Positions 34,506-41,544 of a stretch of 64,000 nucleotides of DNA are shown here, in pieces. The position numbers were made by a program, and so were the translations under genes. The notes beneath the pieces were generated by a model that saw only the letters and a program-made list of their open reading frames with translations, did not search any database and was not told the DNA's origin. Each line of letters opens with the position of its first letter. The first letter of the stretch is position 1. This DNA comes from JAYGED01 sp046582565 (lineage in GTDB: Bacteria; Pseudomonadota; Alphaproteobacteria; JAAXGF01): the NCBI GenBank assembly GCA_046582565.1, contig JAYGED010000078.1, positions 1-64,000 of the forward strand, given 5' to 3'.

Positions 34506-35222
34506 ATGTCGAATCAACACGAGAATTCAGCCCTGCAAAACATCGACCTGATGGATAACGTAGGGGTTATCGCCGACCGTCTGGTGGCGACATGCAATCC
34601 GACTACCGGCACGGACGGCACCAGCCTGCGCGGTCTGCTCGAACAGGCCCTGATTGTAGCCGCCGAGGCCCAGCAACAGCTCGCGGCTCAGTCTGAGCGT
34701 ATCGCTGTCCTTGAGACCTTGTCCTATCGGGACGAATTGACCGGCCTGTTCAACCGTCGCGGCTTTAATGAGCGGCTGAACCACGCCCTTGCCATCTCCC
34801 AACGTTTGGACAGCACCGGCGTGCTGGCCTTTATCGACCTCGACAATTTCAAGGCGATCAACGATTCCCTGGGACACCAGGCCGGTGACGAGGTTCTGCG
34901 CCATGTCGCAAGCCTGCTTTATGAAAGCGTCCGCTCCATCGATGTGGCGGCGCGGCTCGGTGGCGACGAGTTCGCCATGATCCTGATCCATACCTCGGCG
35001 CATAACGGCTGCCAGCGCATCAAATCCCTGGAATTGGCGGTCAATCATTTGATCGTCGATTTCGATGACGCCCGGATTCCGGTGCGCGCTTCCTTCGGCA
35101 CCGTCCCCTTCGATCGTAGCGACGATATCGCCAACCTGCTCGCTCGGGCCGATGCCGAGATGTATAATCAGAAACGCGCCAAGCCCCTGGTGCTGCGTCC
35201 CTGGCTTCACCGCATGGTTTAG
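34506..35222 (+). CDS. GGDEF diguanylate cyclase
   Basis: The protein has 238 residues from the ATG at 34506, which follows AAGGA by ten bases; the open frame extends to 34281 but that part is AT-rich and unlike the family. After a 60-residue helical lead, the cyclase domain begins LSYRDELTGLFNRRGFNERL near residue 75. FIDLDNFKAINDSLGHQAGD near 110 holds the metal and base contacts, and ARLGGDEFAMIL is intact. RSID sits exactly five residues before the GGDEF motif, so the inhibitory I-site is present and product feedback by c-di-GMP is expected. No sensor domain or membrane segment is seen. Confidence 0.9.
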   Translation: MSNQHENSALQNIDLMDNVGVIADRLVATCNPTTGTDGTSLRGLLEQALIVAAEAQQQLAAQSERIAVLETLSYRDELTGLFNRRGFNERLNHALAISQRLDSTGVLAFIDLDNFKAINDSLGHQAGDEVLRHVASLLYESVRSIDVAARLGGDEFAMILIHTSAHNGCQRIKSLELAVNHLIVDFDDARIPVRASFGTVPFDRSDDIANLLARADAEMYNQKRAKPLVLRPWLHRMV

Positions 35223-35315
35223 CTACTGCGCGTCTTTCCGACTGTGGTTGATCCGTGAGCCATCCTTGCTATAACAGGATGCAACGAACAACCATGATCC
35301 AGGAGAGACGCCCCC

Positions 35316-35783
35316 ATGACCGGCACCATCGACAGTAGATTAGCCGAACTCGGCATCGAGCTTCCCGAAGCCACGGCGCCCGTCGCCAACTACGTGCCGT
35401 ACGCACTCAGCGGCAACACCGTTTATATCTCCGGTCAGGTTCCTATATTGGGCGGCGAATTCAAATATACCGGCAAGCTTGGCGGTGATGTCAGCATCGA
35501 CGACGGCTATCAGGCGGCCCGGCTCTGCGCGCTGAATGTCATCGCCCAGGTCAAGGCGGCCTGTGGCGGCAATCTCGACCGCGTGGTGCGCTGCCTGAAG
35601 CTCGGCGGCTTCGTCAATTCGACGCCTGACTTCGGCGATCAACCGAAAATCATCAACGGCGCCTCGGACCTCATGGTCGAGGTGTTTGAAGACAAGGGCC
35701 GGCACGCCCGTTTCGCGGTCAGTGCCGCGAGCTTGCCCTTCAACGTCGCCGTCGAAGTCGACGCCGTATTCGAAATAGCCTGA
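35316..35783 (+). CDS. RidA-family protein with the catalytic arginine (first of a pair)
   Basis: The protein has 155 residues and is of the YjgF/YER057c/UK114 family. The N-terminal ATAPVANYVPYALSGNTVYISGQ and the core LVEV-type strands are recognisable. The arginine that binds the carboxylate of imine substrates is kept in RHARFAVSAASLP near residue 132, so deaminase activity on enamine/imine intermediates is plausible. A clear AGGAGAG site precedes the ATG. It lies directly before a ThDP-dependent enzyme and another RidA-like protein in one probable operon, which suggests that a reactive imine or keto intermediate is handled in that pathway. Confidence 0.88.
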   Translation: MTGTIDSRLAELGIELPEATAPVANYVPYALSGNTVYISGQVPILGGEFKYTGKLGGDVSIDDGYQAARLCALNVIAQVKAACGGNLDRVVRCLKLGGFVNSTPDFGDQPKIINGASDLMVEVFEDKGRHARFAVSAASLPFNVAVEVDAVFEIA

Positions 35784-35797
35784 GAGCGCCCCCGACC

Positions 35798-37435
35798 ATG
35801 AATGGCGGTGACGCCCTGGTCGCCACGTTGCTGGCCCATGGCTGCGACACAGGATTCTGTGTGCCCGGTGAGAGCTATCTCGCGGTGCTCGAGGCGTTGC
35901 GCCGCGAGTCTGCGCGCTTCCGGCTGATCACCAACCGCCATGAGGCCGGTGTCACCTTTGCCGCCGAGGCCTATGCCAAACTGACCACCAAGCCCGGTAT
36001 CGCGTTTGTAACCCGGGGTCCGGGTGCTACCAACGCCGCCATCGGGCTGCATACGGCGGATCAGGATTCATCGCCCCTGGTGCTGTTCATCGGCCATGTG
36101 CCGAGCGACCATATCGGCCGCGAAGCGTTCCAGGAAATCGACTACGCGCAGATGTACGGCGGCATCGCCAAGGCGGTGATCGAGCCCAAGGCCCCCGCCG
36201 AGGTGGCCGAGGCCACCGCCCGGGCGCTTGAGATCGCCCAAGCCGGCCGGCCCGGCCCGGTTGTGGTGCCCCTGCCCGAGGATGTCACCGAGCAGGACGC
36301 CGGCGACCCGGTGATCCCCGGCCCCCGGCCACGCCCCGCAACGCCGCCCGACGCCGAAGCCGTGGCCGAGGCGGTGGCGCTGATCGCAGGTGCGCGCCAC
36401 CCGATCATCATTTCGGGCGAAATGGTCTCCTATGAAGGCGCCCATCAGGCTCTCATCGACCTGGCCGACGCCAGCGGCGCCGGGGTCATCACCGCGTTCC
36501 GCCGCCAGGACACCTACCCCAACGACGCGGATGCCTATATTGGCCATTACGGGCTCGGGCGCGCGGCCTTCCAACGCGAGGCCTGGGCTGAATGCGATCT
36601 GGTGATTGTCGCGGGCAACCGGCTCGACGCCATAACCACCGAGGATTACAGCCTGCTGCGCGACGACCAGAAGCTGATCCATATCCATGTCGACCCCACG
36701 GTGATCGGCAAGACGAGCGCCGCCGATGTGGCCATGGCCTGCGATGTGGGCGCTGCCATGAGCGCCATCGCCGAGGACCTCCCGCCGCCGCCGAATGCAC
36801 GGCTTGAGTGGCGCGATACAGTTCACCGGAATCTACGCCGTTTCAGGGATGAGCCGCCCGAGGCGCTCGGCGATGTGGATATGGCGGTGGTGGTCAAGAC
36901 CCTGGCGGCGCGGCTGCAGGCCGAGGACCACATCCTGTCCAACGACGCCGGAAATTTCTCCAGCTGGGTGCATCGCTATTTCTCCTACAATTTGCCGCAC
37001 AGCCAGGCGGCGCCCAGCTCGGGCGCCATGGGCGCCGGGGTGCCGGGGGCGCTGGCCGCCAAGCTGGCGCGGCCCGAGGCCACGGTCATCGGCATGGCCG
37101 GCGACGGCGCCTTCCTGATGACCGGCCAGGAACTTGCCACCGCCCTGCTGCATGAGTTGGATATCAATCTGATCGTCTGCGACAATTCCACCTACGGCAC
37201 CATTCTCATGCATCAGCACCGCACCCAAGGGCCCGATGCCTACCACGGCGTCGCCCTTAAAAGCCCCGACTTCGCCGCCCTGGCGCAGGCTTACGGCGCC
37301 GCCGCCTGGACCGTCGAGCGCACCGATCAGTTCGCCGCCGCCCTCGACGAAGCCCTGGCCCATGACGGCCCTACCCTGATCCATCTCAAGACAGACATCC
37401 GCGACATATCGGCCTATGGTTCGTTGGCGGGGTAA
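35798..37435 (+). CDS. thiamine-diphosphate-dependent enzyme, acetolactate synthase-like
   Basis: This 545-residue protein has the three domains of the acetolactate synthase/benzoylformate decarboxylase group. The N-terminal part holds the catalytic glutamate in ITNRHEAGVTFAAEAYA near residue 49. A central domain (about 190-330) follows. The C-terminal ThDP-binding motif is GDGAFLMTGQELATALLH, ending with the Mg-binding Asn in VCDNSTYG, near residues 433-465. The product made is not predictable, since regulatory-subunit and FAD-site details are not diagnostic here and no ilvN gene is adjacent, so branched-chain synthesis is unlikely. Flanking RidA-family genes hint at amino-acid or keto-acid breakdown. 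Confidence 0.88.
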   Translation: MNGGDALVATLLAHGCDTGFCVPGESYLAVLEALRRESARFRLITNRHEAGVTFAAEAYAKLTTKPGIAFVTRGPGATNAAIGLHTADQDSSPLVLFIGHVPSDHIGREAFQEIDYAQMYGGIAKAVIEPKAPAEVAEATARALEIAQAGRPGPVVVPLPEDVTEQDAGDPVIPGPRPRPATPPDAEAVAEAVALIAGARHPIIISGEMVSYEGAHQALIDLADASGAGVITAFRRQDTYPNDADAYIGHYGLGRAAFQREAWAECDLVIVAGNRLDAITTEDYSLLRDDQKLIHIHVDPTVIGKTSAADVAMACDVGAAMSAIAEDLPPPPNARLEWRDTVHRNLRRFRDEPPEALGDVDMAVVVKTLAARLQAEDHILSNDAGNFSSWVHRYFSYNLPHSQAAPSSGAMGAGVPGALAAKLARPEATVIGMAGDGAFLMTGQELATALLHELDINLIVCDNSTYGTILMHQHRTQGPDAYHGVALKSPDFAALAQAYGAAAWTVERTDQFAAALDEALAHDGPTLIHLKTDIRDISAYGSLAG

Positions 37436-37460
37436 AATCTAGGAGCGATAATAAAAATCC

Positions 37461-37844
37461 ATGAAATTTTTCAATCCAGCGTCCATTTCCGCGCCGGCGT
37501 CCAACTACAGCCAGGGCGTCATCATCCCGGCGAACGCTGAGCGTCTGATCATCGCCGGGCAAATCGGCGCCAATCCCGACGGCTCCCTGGCTGACGGGCT
37601 GCAAGCCCAGATGGAGCGCGCCTGGCTCAATATGTTTGCTGTCCTCGAGGACGCGGGCATGACCAAGAATAATCTCGTCAAGGTCACCGTCTTTATGGTC
37701 GGTCACGGCCACACGGCCGCCTACCGCGAGGTCAGGGACCGCATGCTCGACGGCCACGCACCGGCGGCGACCTATCTGGTGGTGGACGGGCTGGCCAGCC
37801 CCGAAATGCTCTTCGAAGTCGAGGGCGAGGCGGTTGCCTCGTGA
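37461..37844 (+). CDS. RidA-family protein lacking the catalytic arginine
   Basis: This second member of the RidA fold in the cassette has 127 residues. It begins FFNPASISAPASNYSQGVII and has IIAGQIGANPDGSL, LVKVTVFMVG and a C-terminal LFEVEGEAVAS, all typical. At the position of the substrate-binding arginine (P-A-R in active RidA) it reads HAPAATYLVVDGL, an alanine instead. It is therefore probably not an imine deaminase like RidA and may bind a different ligand. It follows the ThDP enzyme by 25 bases, with TAGGAG about 14 bases before the ATG. Confidence 0.85.
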   Translation: MKFFNPASISAPASNYSQGVIIPANAERLIIAGQIGANPDGSLADGLQAQMERAWLNMFAVLEDAGMTKNNLVKVTVFMVGHGHTAAYREVRDRMLDGHAPAATYLVVDGLASPEMLFEVEGEAVAS

Positions 37845-37868
37845 ACCAGCAAACCCCACAATGACGCC

Positions 37869-38828
37869 ATGGGTGGCAGCGTCAAAAACTACAGCCAACG
37901 TCCGGCATTTATAACCAAGGCTATCGGCGCATTTCTGTCGCTGGCCTTGCTGCTGCTCGCCGCCGCGCCGGCCCTCGCTTTCCCGGCCGAAGCCCTCCAG
38001 TCCGTCGTCAGCGTGCTGCCCGACTGGCCGAGTGACGCGCCCCTGCCCGAGGCCCCTGAGGGCAGCGGTGTCGCCGTACTGCCCGGCGGCTACATCGCCA
38101 CCAACCTTCATGTGCTGGGCCGCGCCACGGTGGTCAACGTCCGGCTTCACGACGGGCGCATAGTGCCCGCTGAGATCATCGGCCGCGATCCCCTGACCGA
38201 TATCGCCCTGCTCAAGCTGGCGCTCGATCTGCCGCTGCTCGCCCCAGCGCCCGATCCACAGCTCGGCGATGCGGTCTGCGCCCTGGGCAACCCCTTCGGC
38301 CTCGGGCTGTCGCTGAGCTGCGGCGTGGTCTCGGCGACGAGGCGCACAAATACCGGCTTTAACCCCATCGAGGACTTCATCCAGACCGACGCGGCGGTCA
38401 ATCCCGGCGGCTCGGGCGGCGCGTTGCTTGATACGGAAGGCCGCCTGGTCGGCCTGGTCTCGGCGATCTTCACCAAGCAGAGCGACGCCAACATCGGCGT
38501 CAACTTCGCCGCCTCGCGGGCGCTGGTCATGCGGGTCGTCGAGGATCTCGCAGCCCACGGCCGGGTGATTCGCGGCAAATCCGGCCTGCGTGTCGCCGAT
38601 ATCGATGACTATTTGATCGTCGGCGCCCGGGTGACGCATGCCACGGACGCCGCCGAGAGCGCCGGCCTGGCGGCGGGCGACGTCATCACCGCCATCGCCG
38701 GCCGCACCATCCAACGGGCCAGCGACGTGACCAGCGCACTCCATCTCCATCGCCCCGGCGAAGCCATCGAGATTGGCTTCAACCGTGACGGGGAACGCCG
38801 CACCACCAGCCTGCGGCTCGCCCCCTGA
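37869..38828 (+). CDS. periplasmic trypsin-like (S1C, DegP-type) serine protease with PDZ
   Basis: The protein has 319 residues with a signal peptide after a short polar lead (LSLALLLLAAAPALA, cleavage near residue 38). The catalytic triad is complete: His in TNLHVLG near 80, Asp in LTDIALLK near 113, Ser in NPGGSGGALLD near 182. A C-terminal PDZ-like domain (GLAAGDVITAIAGRTIQ) spans roughly 240-319. Only one PDZ is present, as in DegS/HhoB-type members. It is likely periplasmic and may degrade misfolded envelope proteins. The first 14 residues resemble those of the next gene. It overlaps that gene by one base. Confidence 0.9.
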   Translation: MGGSVKNYSQRPAFITKAIGAFLSLALLLLAAAPALAFPAEALQSVVSVLPDWPSDAPLPEAPEGSGVAVLPGGYIATNLHVLGRATVVNVRLHDGRIVPAEIIGRDPLTDIALLKLALDLPLLAPAPDPQLGDAVCALGNPFGLGLSLSCGVVSATRRTNTGFNPIEDFIQTDAAVNPGGSGGALLDTEGRLVGLVSAIFTKQSDANIGVNFAASRALVMRVVEDLAAHGRVIRGKSGLRVADIDDYLIVGARVTHATDAAESAGLAAGDVITAIAGRTIQRASDVTSALHLHRPGEAIEIGFNRDGERRTTSLRLAP

Positions 38829-40006
38829 TGGGTGACAGCACCAAAAATGATAATCAACAGCCGGCTTTCGTGGCGCGGGTTGTCAAGGGCATCGGCGAGA
38901 TCAGTGCGACCGATTGGGACGCCTGCGCGGGAGCCGACAATCCCTTCGTCAGCCACGCCTTCCTGGCGGCGCTTGAGGAGTCCGGCTCGGCCGCGCTGGA
39001 GACCGGTTGGGCGCCCCACCACATGCTGCTTGAGGATGCCCTCGGCCAGGTCCAGGGCGTCGCGCCGCTCTATCTGAAAAACCATAGCCAGGGCGAATAT
39101 GTTTTCGATCACGGCTGGGCCGATGCCTTCGAGCGCGCCGGCGGGGCGTATTATCCGAAGCTCCAGCTCTGCGTGCCGTTCAGCCCGGTCACCGGCCCCC
39201 GCCTCATGGTCCGCCCCGGACCCGACGCCGACGCCTCCCGCCGCGCCCTGATCGCCGCCTGCATGGAGCTTACCGAGCGGGCCAATGTGAGTTCGCTGCA
39301 TGTGACCTTCGCCACGGAAGACGACTGGCAGGCCCTCGCTGACGCCGGATTTCTGCAGCGCAGCGACCGGCAATTCCACTGGACCAATGACGGTTATGCG
39401 GATTTCGACGGCTTCCTGGCGAGCCTGGCCTCGCGCAAGCGCAAGGCCGTGCGGCGTGAGCGGCGGGGCGCACTCGCCTCGGGGCTCACCATTGAAGTGC
39501 TCACAGGAAATGATATTAAATCAATACACTGGGACGCGTTCTTCGCATGTTACGTCGAGACGAGCCACGGCAAATGGGGCTACCCCTATCTCAATCGGGA
39601 GTTCTTCACCCGGCTCGGCGAGACCCTGGCCCATAAGGTCGCGCTGATCATGGCCTCAGACGATGGCCGCTACGTGGCCGGCGCCCTCAACCTGATCGGC
39701 GCCGACACCTTCTATGGCCGCAACTGGGGCTGTATCGGCCACTATCCCTTCCTGCATTTCGAGGTCTGCTATTACAGCGCCATCGAGTTCGCCATCGAGC
39801 GCGGCCTGAAATACGTCGAGGCCGGCGCCCAGGGTCATCACAAGATCGCCCGTGGCTATCTGCCGGTGCGCACCCACAGCGCCCATTGGATCAGCCACGC
39901 AGGCCTGCGCGACGCCATCGAGGACTACCTCGGCCATGAGCGCGACGCGGTCGATGACGAAATCGAAGCCCTGGCAGATTATTCGCCGTTTCGTAAAGAA
40001 GATTAG
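38828..40006 (+). CDS. GNAT-like acyltransferase family protein (DUF482/COG3146)
   Basis: The product has 392 residues of the PF04339 (DUF482) family, which has an acyl-CoA N-acyltransferase-like fold and weak similarity to peptidoglycan interpeptide ligases. Markers are FVARVVKGIGEISATDWDAC near residue 14, FVSHAFLAALEESGS near 40, and the C-terminal GAQGHHKIARGYLPVRTHSAHW near residues 338-360. The function is unknown beyond a presumed acyl or aminoacyl transfer. The leading 14 residues (MGDSTKNDNQQPAF) are similar to the start of the protease before it. Its last codons fall inside a 34-bp inverted repeat. Confidence 0.82.
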   Translation: MGDSTKNDNQQPAFVARVVKGIGEISATDWDACAGADNPFVSHAFLAALEESGSAALETGWAPHHMLLEDALGQVQGVAPLYLKNHSQGEYVFDHGWADAFERAGGAYYPKLQLCVPFSPVTGPRLMVRPGPDADASRRALIAACMELTERANVSSLHVTFATEDDWQALADAGFLQRSDRQFHWTNDGYADFDGFLASLASRKRKAVRRERRGALASGLTIEVLTGNDIKSIHWDAFFACYVETSHGKWGYPYLNREFFTRLGETLAHKVALIMASDDGRYVAGALNLIGADTFYGRNWGCIGHYPFLHFEVCYYSAIEFAIERGLKYVEAGAQGHHKIARGYLPVRTHSAHWISHAGLRDAIEDYLGHERDAVDDEIEALADYSPFRKED

Positions 40007-40144
40007 GAACCACAGAGGCACAGAGGAGAAAGAAAATGAGAGAAGAAAACTTCTTGGCGCTTCGCGCCTAACAAACTTCCTTCCTTATCTGTTTCTCTGT
40101 TTCTCTGTTTCTCTGTGCCTCTGTGGTTCCTAATCTTCTTTACG
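39992..40144. repeat. perfect 34-bp inverted repeat around an 85-base loop
   Basis: Left arm 39992-40025 and right arm 40111-40144 are exact reverse complements. The core is ggaaccacagaggcacagag / ctctgtgcctctgtggttcc. The left arm includes the last codons of the acyltransferase-like gene and the right arm includes the stop of the fetB-like gene, so both gene ends are copies of one sequence. The loop contains ttctctgt repeated three times (about 40092-40115) and further partial complementarity near the arms. It may act as a bidirectional terminator, but exact symmetry into both genes points to an inverted duplication or inserted repeat element. Confidence 0.85.
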
Positions 40145-40931
40145 CCGCCGCGCGCAGGCGGTCGAGGCGCAGGCGGTGGCGGTCGTCGCTGAGGCGGCGG
40201 GATCCTACGTAAACGGCGAGGAACACGCCAATGCCGGTGCCCCCGGCGATCAGGAACATGATCAAAATCTGATATTTCACCGCCTCGACCGGATCGGCGC
40301 CGGCGAGGATCTGTCCGGTCATCATGCCGGGCAGCGCAATCAGGCCGGCCGCCGACATGGCGTTGATGATCGGCATGAGCCCGGTGCGCAACGCCTGATG
40401 CACCACGCCGCGCATCGCCGTGGCGCGATCCGCGCCGAGAACGAGACGGGCCTCGATGGCGGTGCGCTCGCGGGTTGCCGCCGTGGCTAGTGAATCGAGC
40501 GCCAGGCTGACCGCGGTCATGGCGTTGCCCAGGATCATGCCGAGCAGCGGGATGGCATAGCGCGGGTGGTACCAGGGTTCGGGCTGGACCACGACAACGA
40601 GAGCGAGCAGCGCCACACCAGCCCCGCGCCGGCGGTAACGCTCAGGGTGCCCAGCCCATAGGCCCAGGCGCCGGTGAATCGCCGCGTCTGGCGGGCATGC
40701 ACCTCATAGCCGGCGGCCAGCACCATGACCGTCACCATGAGCCCGGTCCATAAGGGCGAGGCGAGCGCGAACAGCGCCTTGATGACGAACCCGACAAGAA
40801 AGAGCTGAACCGCCGTGCGTACCGCGGCAATCAGCAGAGGCTTCTCGATCGCCAACCCCAGGCGCAGCATTGAGCACCACCAGCAGGGCGGCAATGGCAA
40901 GGTCGAACCCATCGAGGGGTACCGTGGTCAT
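40140..40931 (-). pseudogene. fetB: FetB-type ABC permease with two frame lesions
   Basis: The composite of three frames encodes a UPF0014/FetB membrane protein of about 263 residues. The first frame starts at the ATG at 40931 (MTTVPLDGFDLAIAALLVVL), overlapping the ABC ATPase stop. A +1 shift near 40870 leads to LRLGLAIEKPLLIAAVRTAVQ. A -1 shift at a CCCC run (40622-40625, one G short on the coding strand) returns to the first frame: VALLALVVVVQPEPWYHP through to ARLVLGADRATAMRG and the end at 40140. The opposite shifts leave the conserved segments readable but the protein interrupted. Relatives (E. coli FetB) export iron or act in metal homeostasis. Confidence 0.85.
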
Positions 40932-41518
40932 GGCGGCCCTAGAACGCCGTCGCGGATACAGAGACGGCGATGCGAAAGTCGATCGGCAAGACGCGGATCG
41001 TGGGTCACCAACAGGATCGCGGCGCCGCCATCGAGACGCTCACGGAGCATAGTATCGACACGCTCGGCAGCGTCACCATCAAGGCCCGAAGTCGGCTCAT
41101 CGAGCAACAGAACCTGGGGGTCGAGGAGCAGCAGCCGGATCAGCGCAAGCCGCTGGCGCTCACCGGTCGAGGCGGTAGCGACGGATTGTCCGAGAAGGGC
41201 GGGCGGCAGCCCGAGGGCGTCCAATAGCGGCGCTATTGCGTCGGCATCGGGGAAATGAGGGGCGATGCGATCTTCCCACCAGCCTGGCTCGGCGGCGAGA
41301 TAGCAGACCCGGCGCCGCCACTCGGGCGCCGGCATGGTCGCCCTCTGCGCACCACCGAGCGTTACGTCCCCCTGGTTGGGATCGAGGTCGGCGAGCGCCC
41401 TGAGCACCAGCGTCTTACCCGAGCCGGAAGCGCCGGTCAGCGCCACGCACTCACCGGCCTCGATGTCGAGGTCGAAAGGAGCGATGCCGTTAACGGCAAG
41501 ATTGCGGACGGTGAGCAC
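40928..41518 (-). CDS. fetA: ABC transporter ATP-binding protein, FetA-like
   Basis: The protein has 196 residues, short as usual for FetA/YbbL. Walker A is GASGSGKT near residue 30, the signature STGERQRLALIR near 117, Walker B LLLDEPTSGLD near 137 and the switch histidine VTHD near 172. It pairs with the permease gene that overlaps its stop by four bases (ATGA), giving an ABC exporter of the FetAB type. With the permease frame broken the ATPase may lack a partner unless that lesion is a sequence error. It lies downstream of clpA on the same strand, with a short gap. Confidence 0.9.
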   Translation of the reverse strand: MLTVRNLAVNGIAPFDLDIEAGECVALTGASGSGKTLVLRALADLDPNQGDVTLGGAQRATMPAPEWRRRVCYLAAEPGWWEDRIAPHFPDADAIAPLLDALGLPPALLGQSVATASTGERQRLALIRLLLLDPQVLLLDEPTSGLDGDAAERVDTMLRERLDGGAAILLVTHDPRLADRLSHRRLCIRDGVLGPP

Positions 41519-41544
41519 AGCAGCCCCGCGAGACGTGCTGATCG

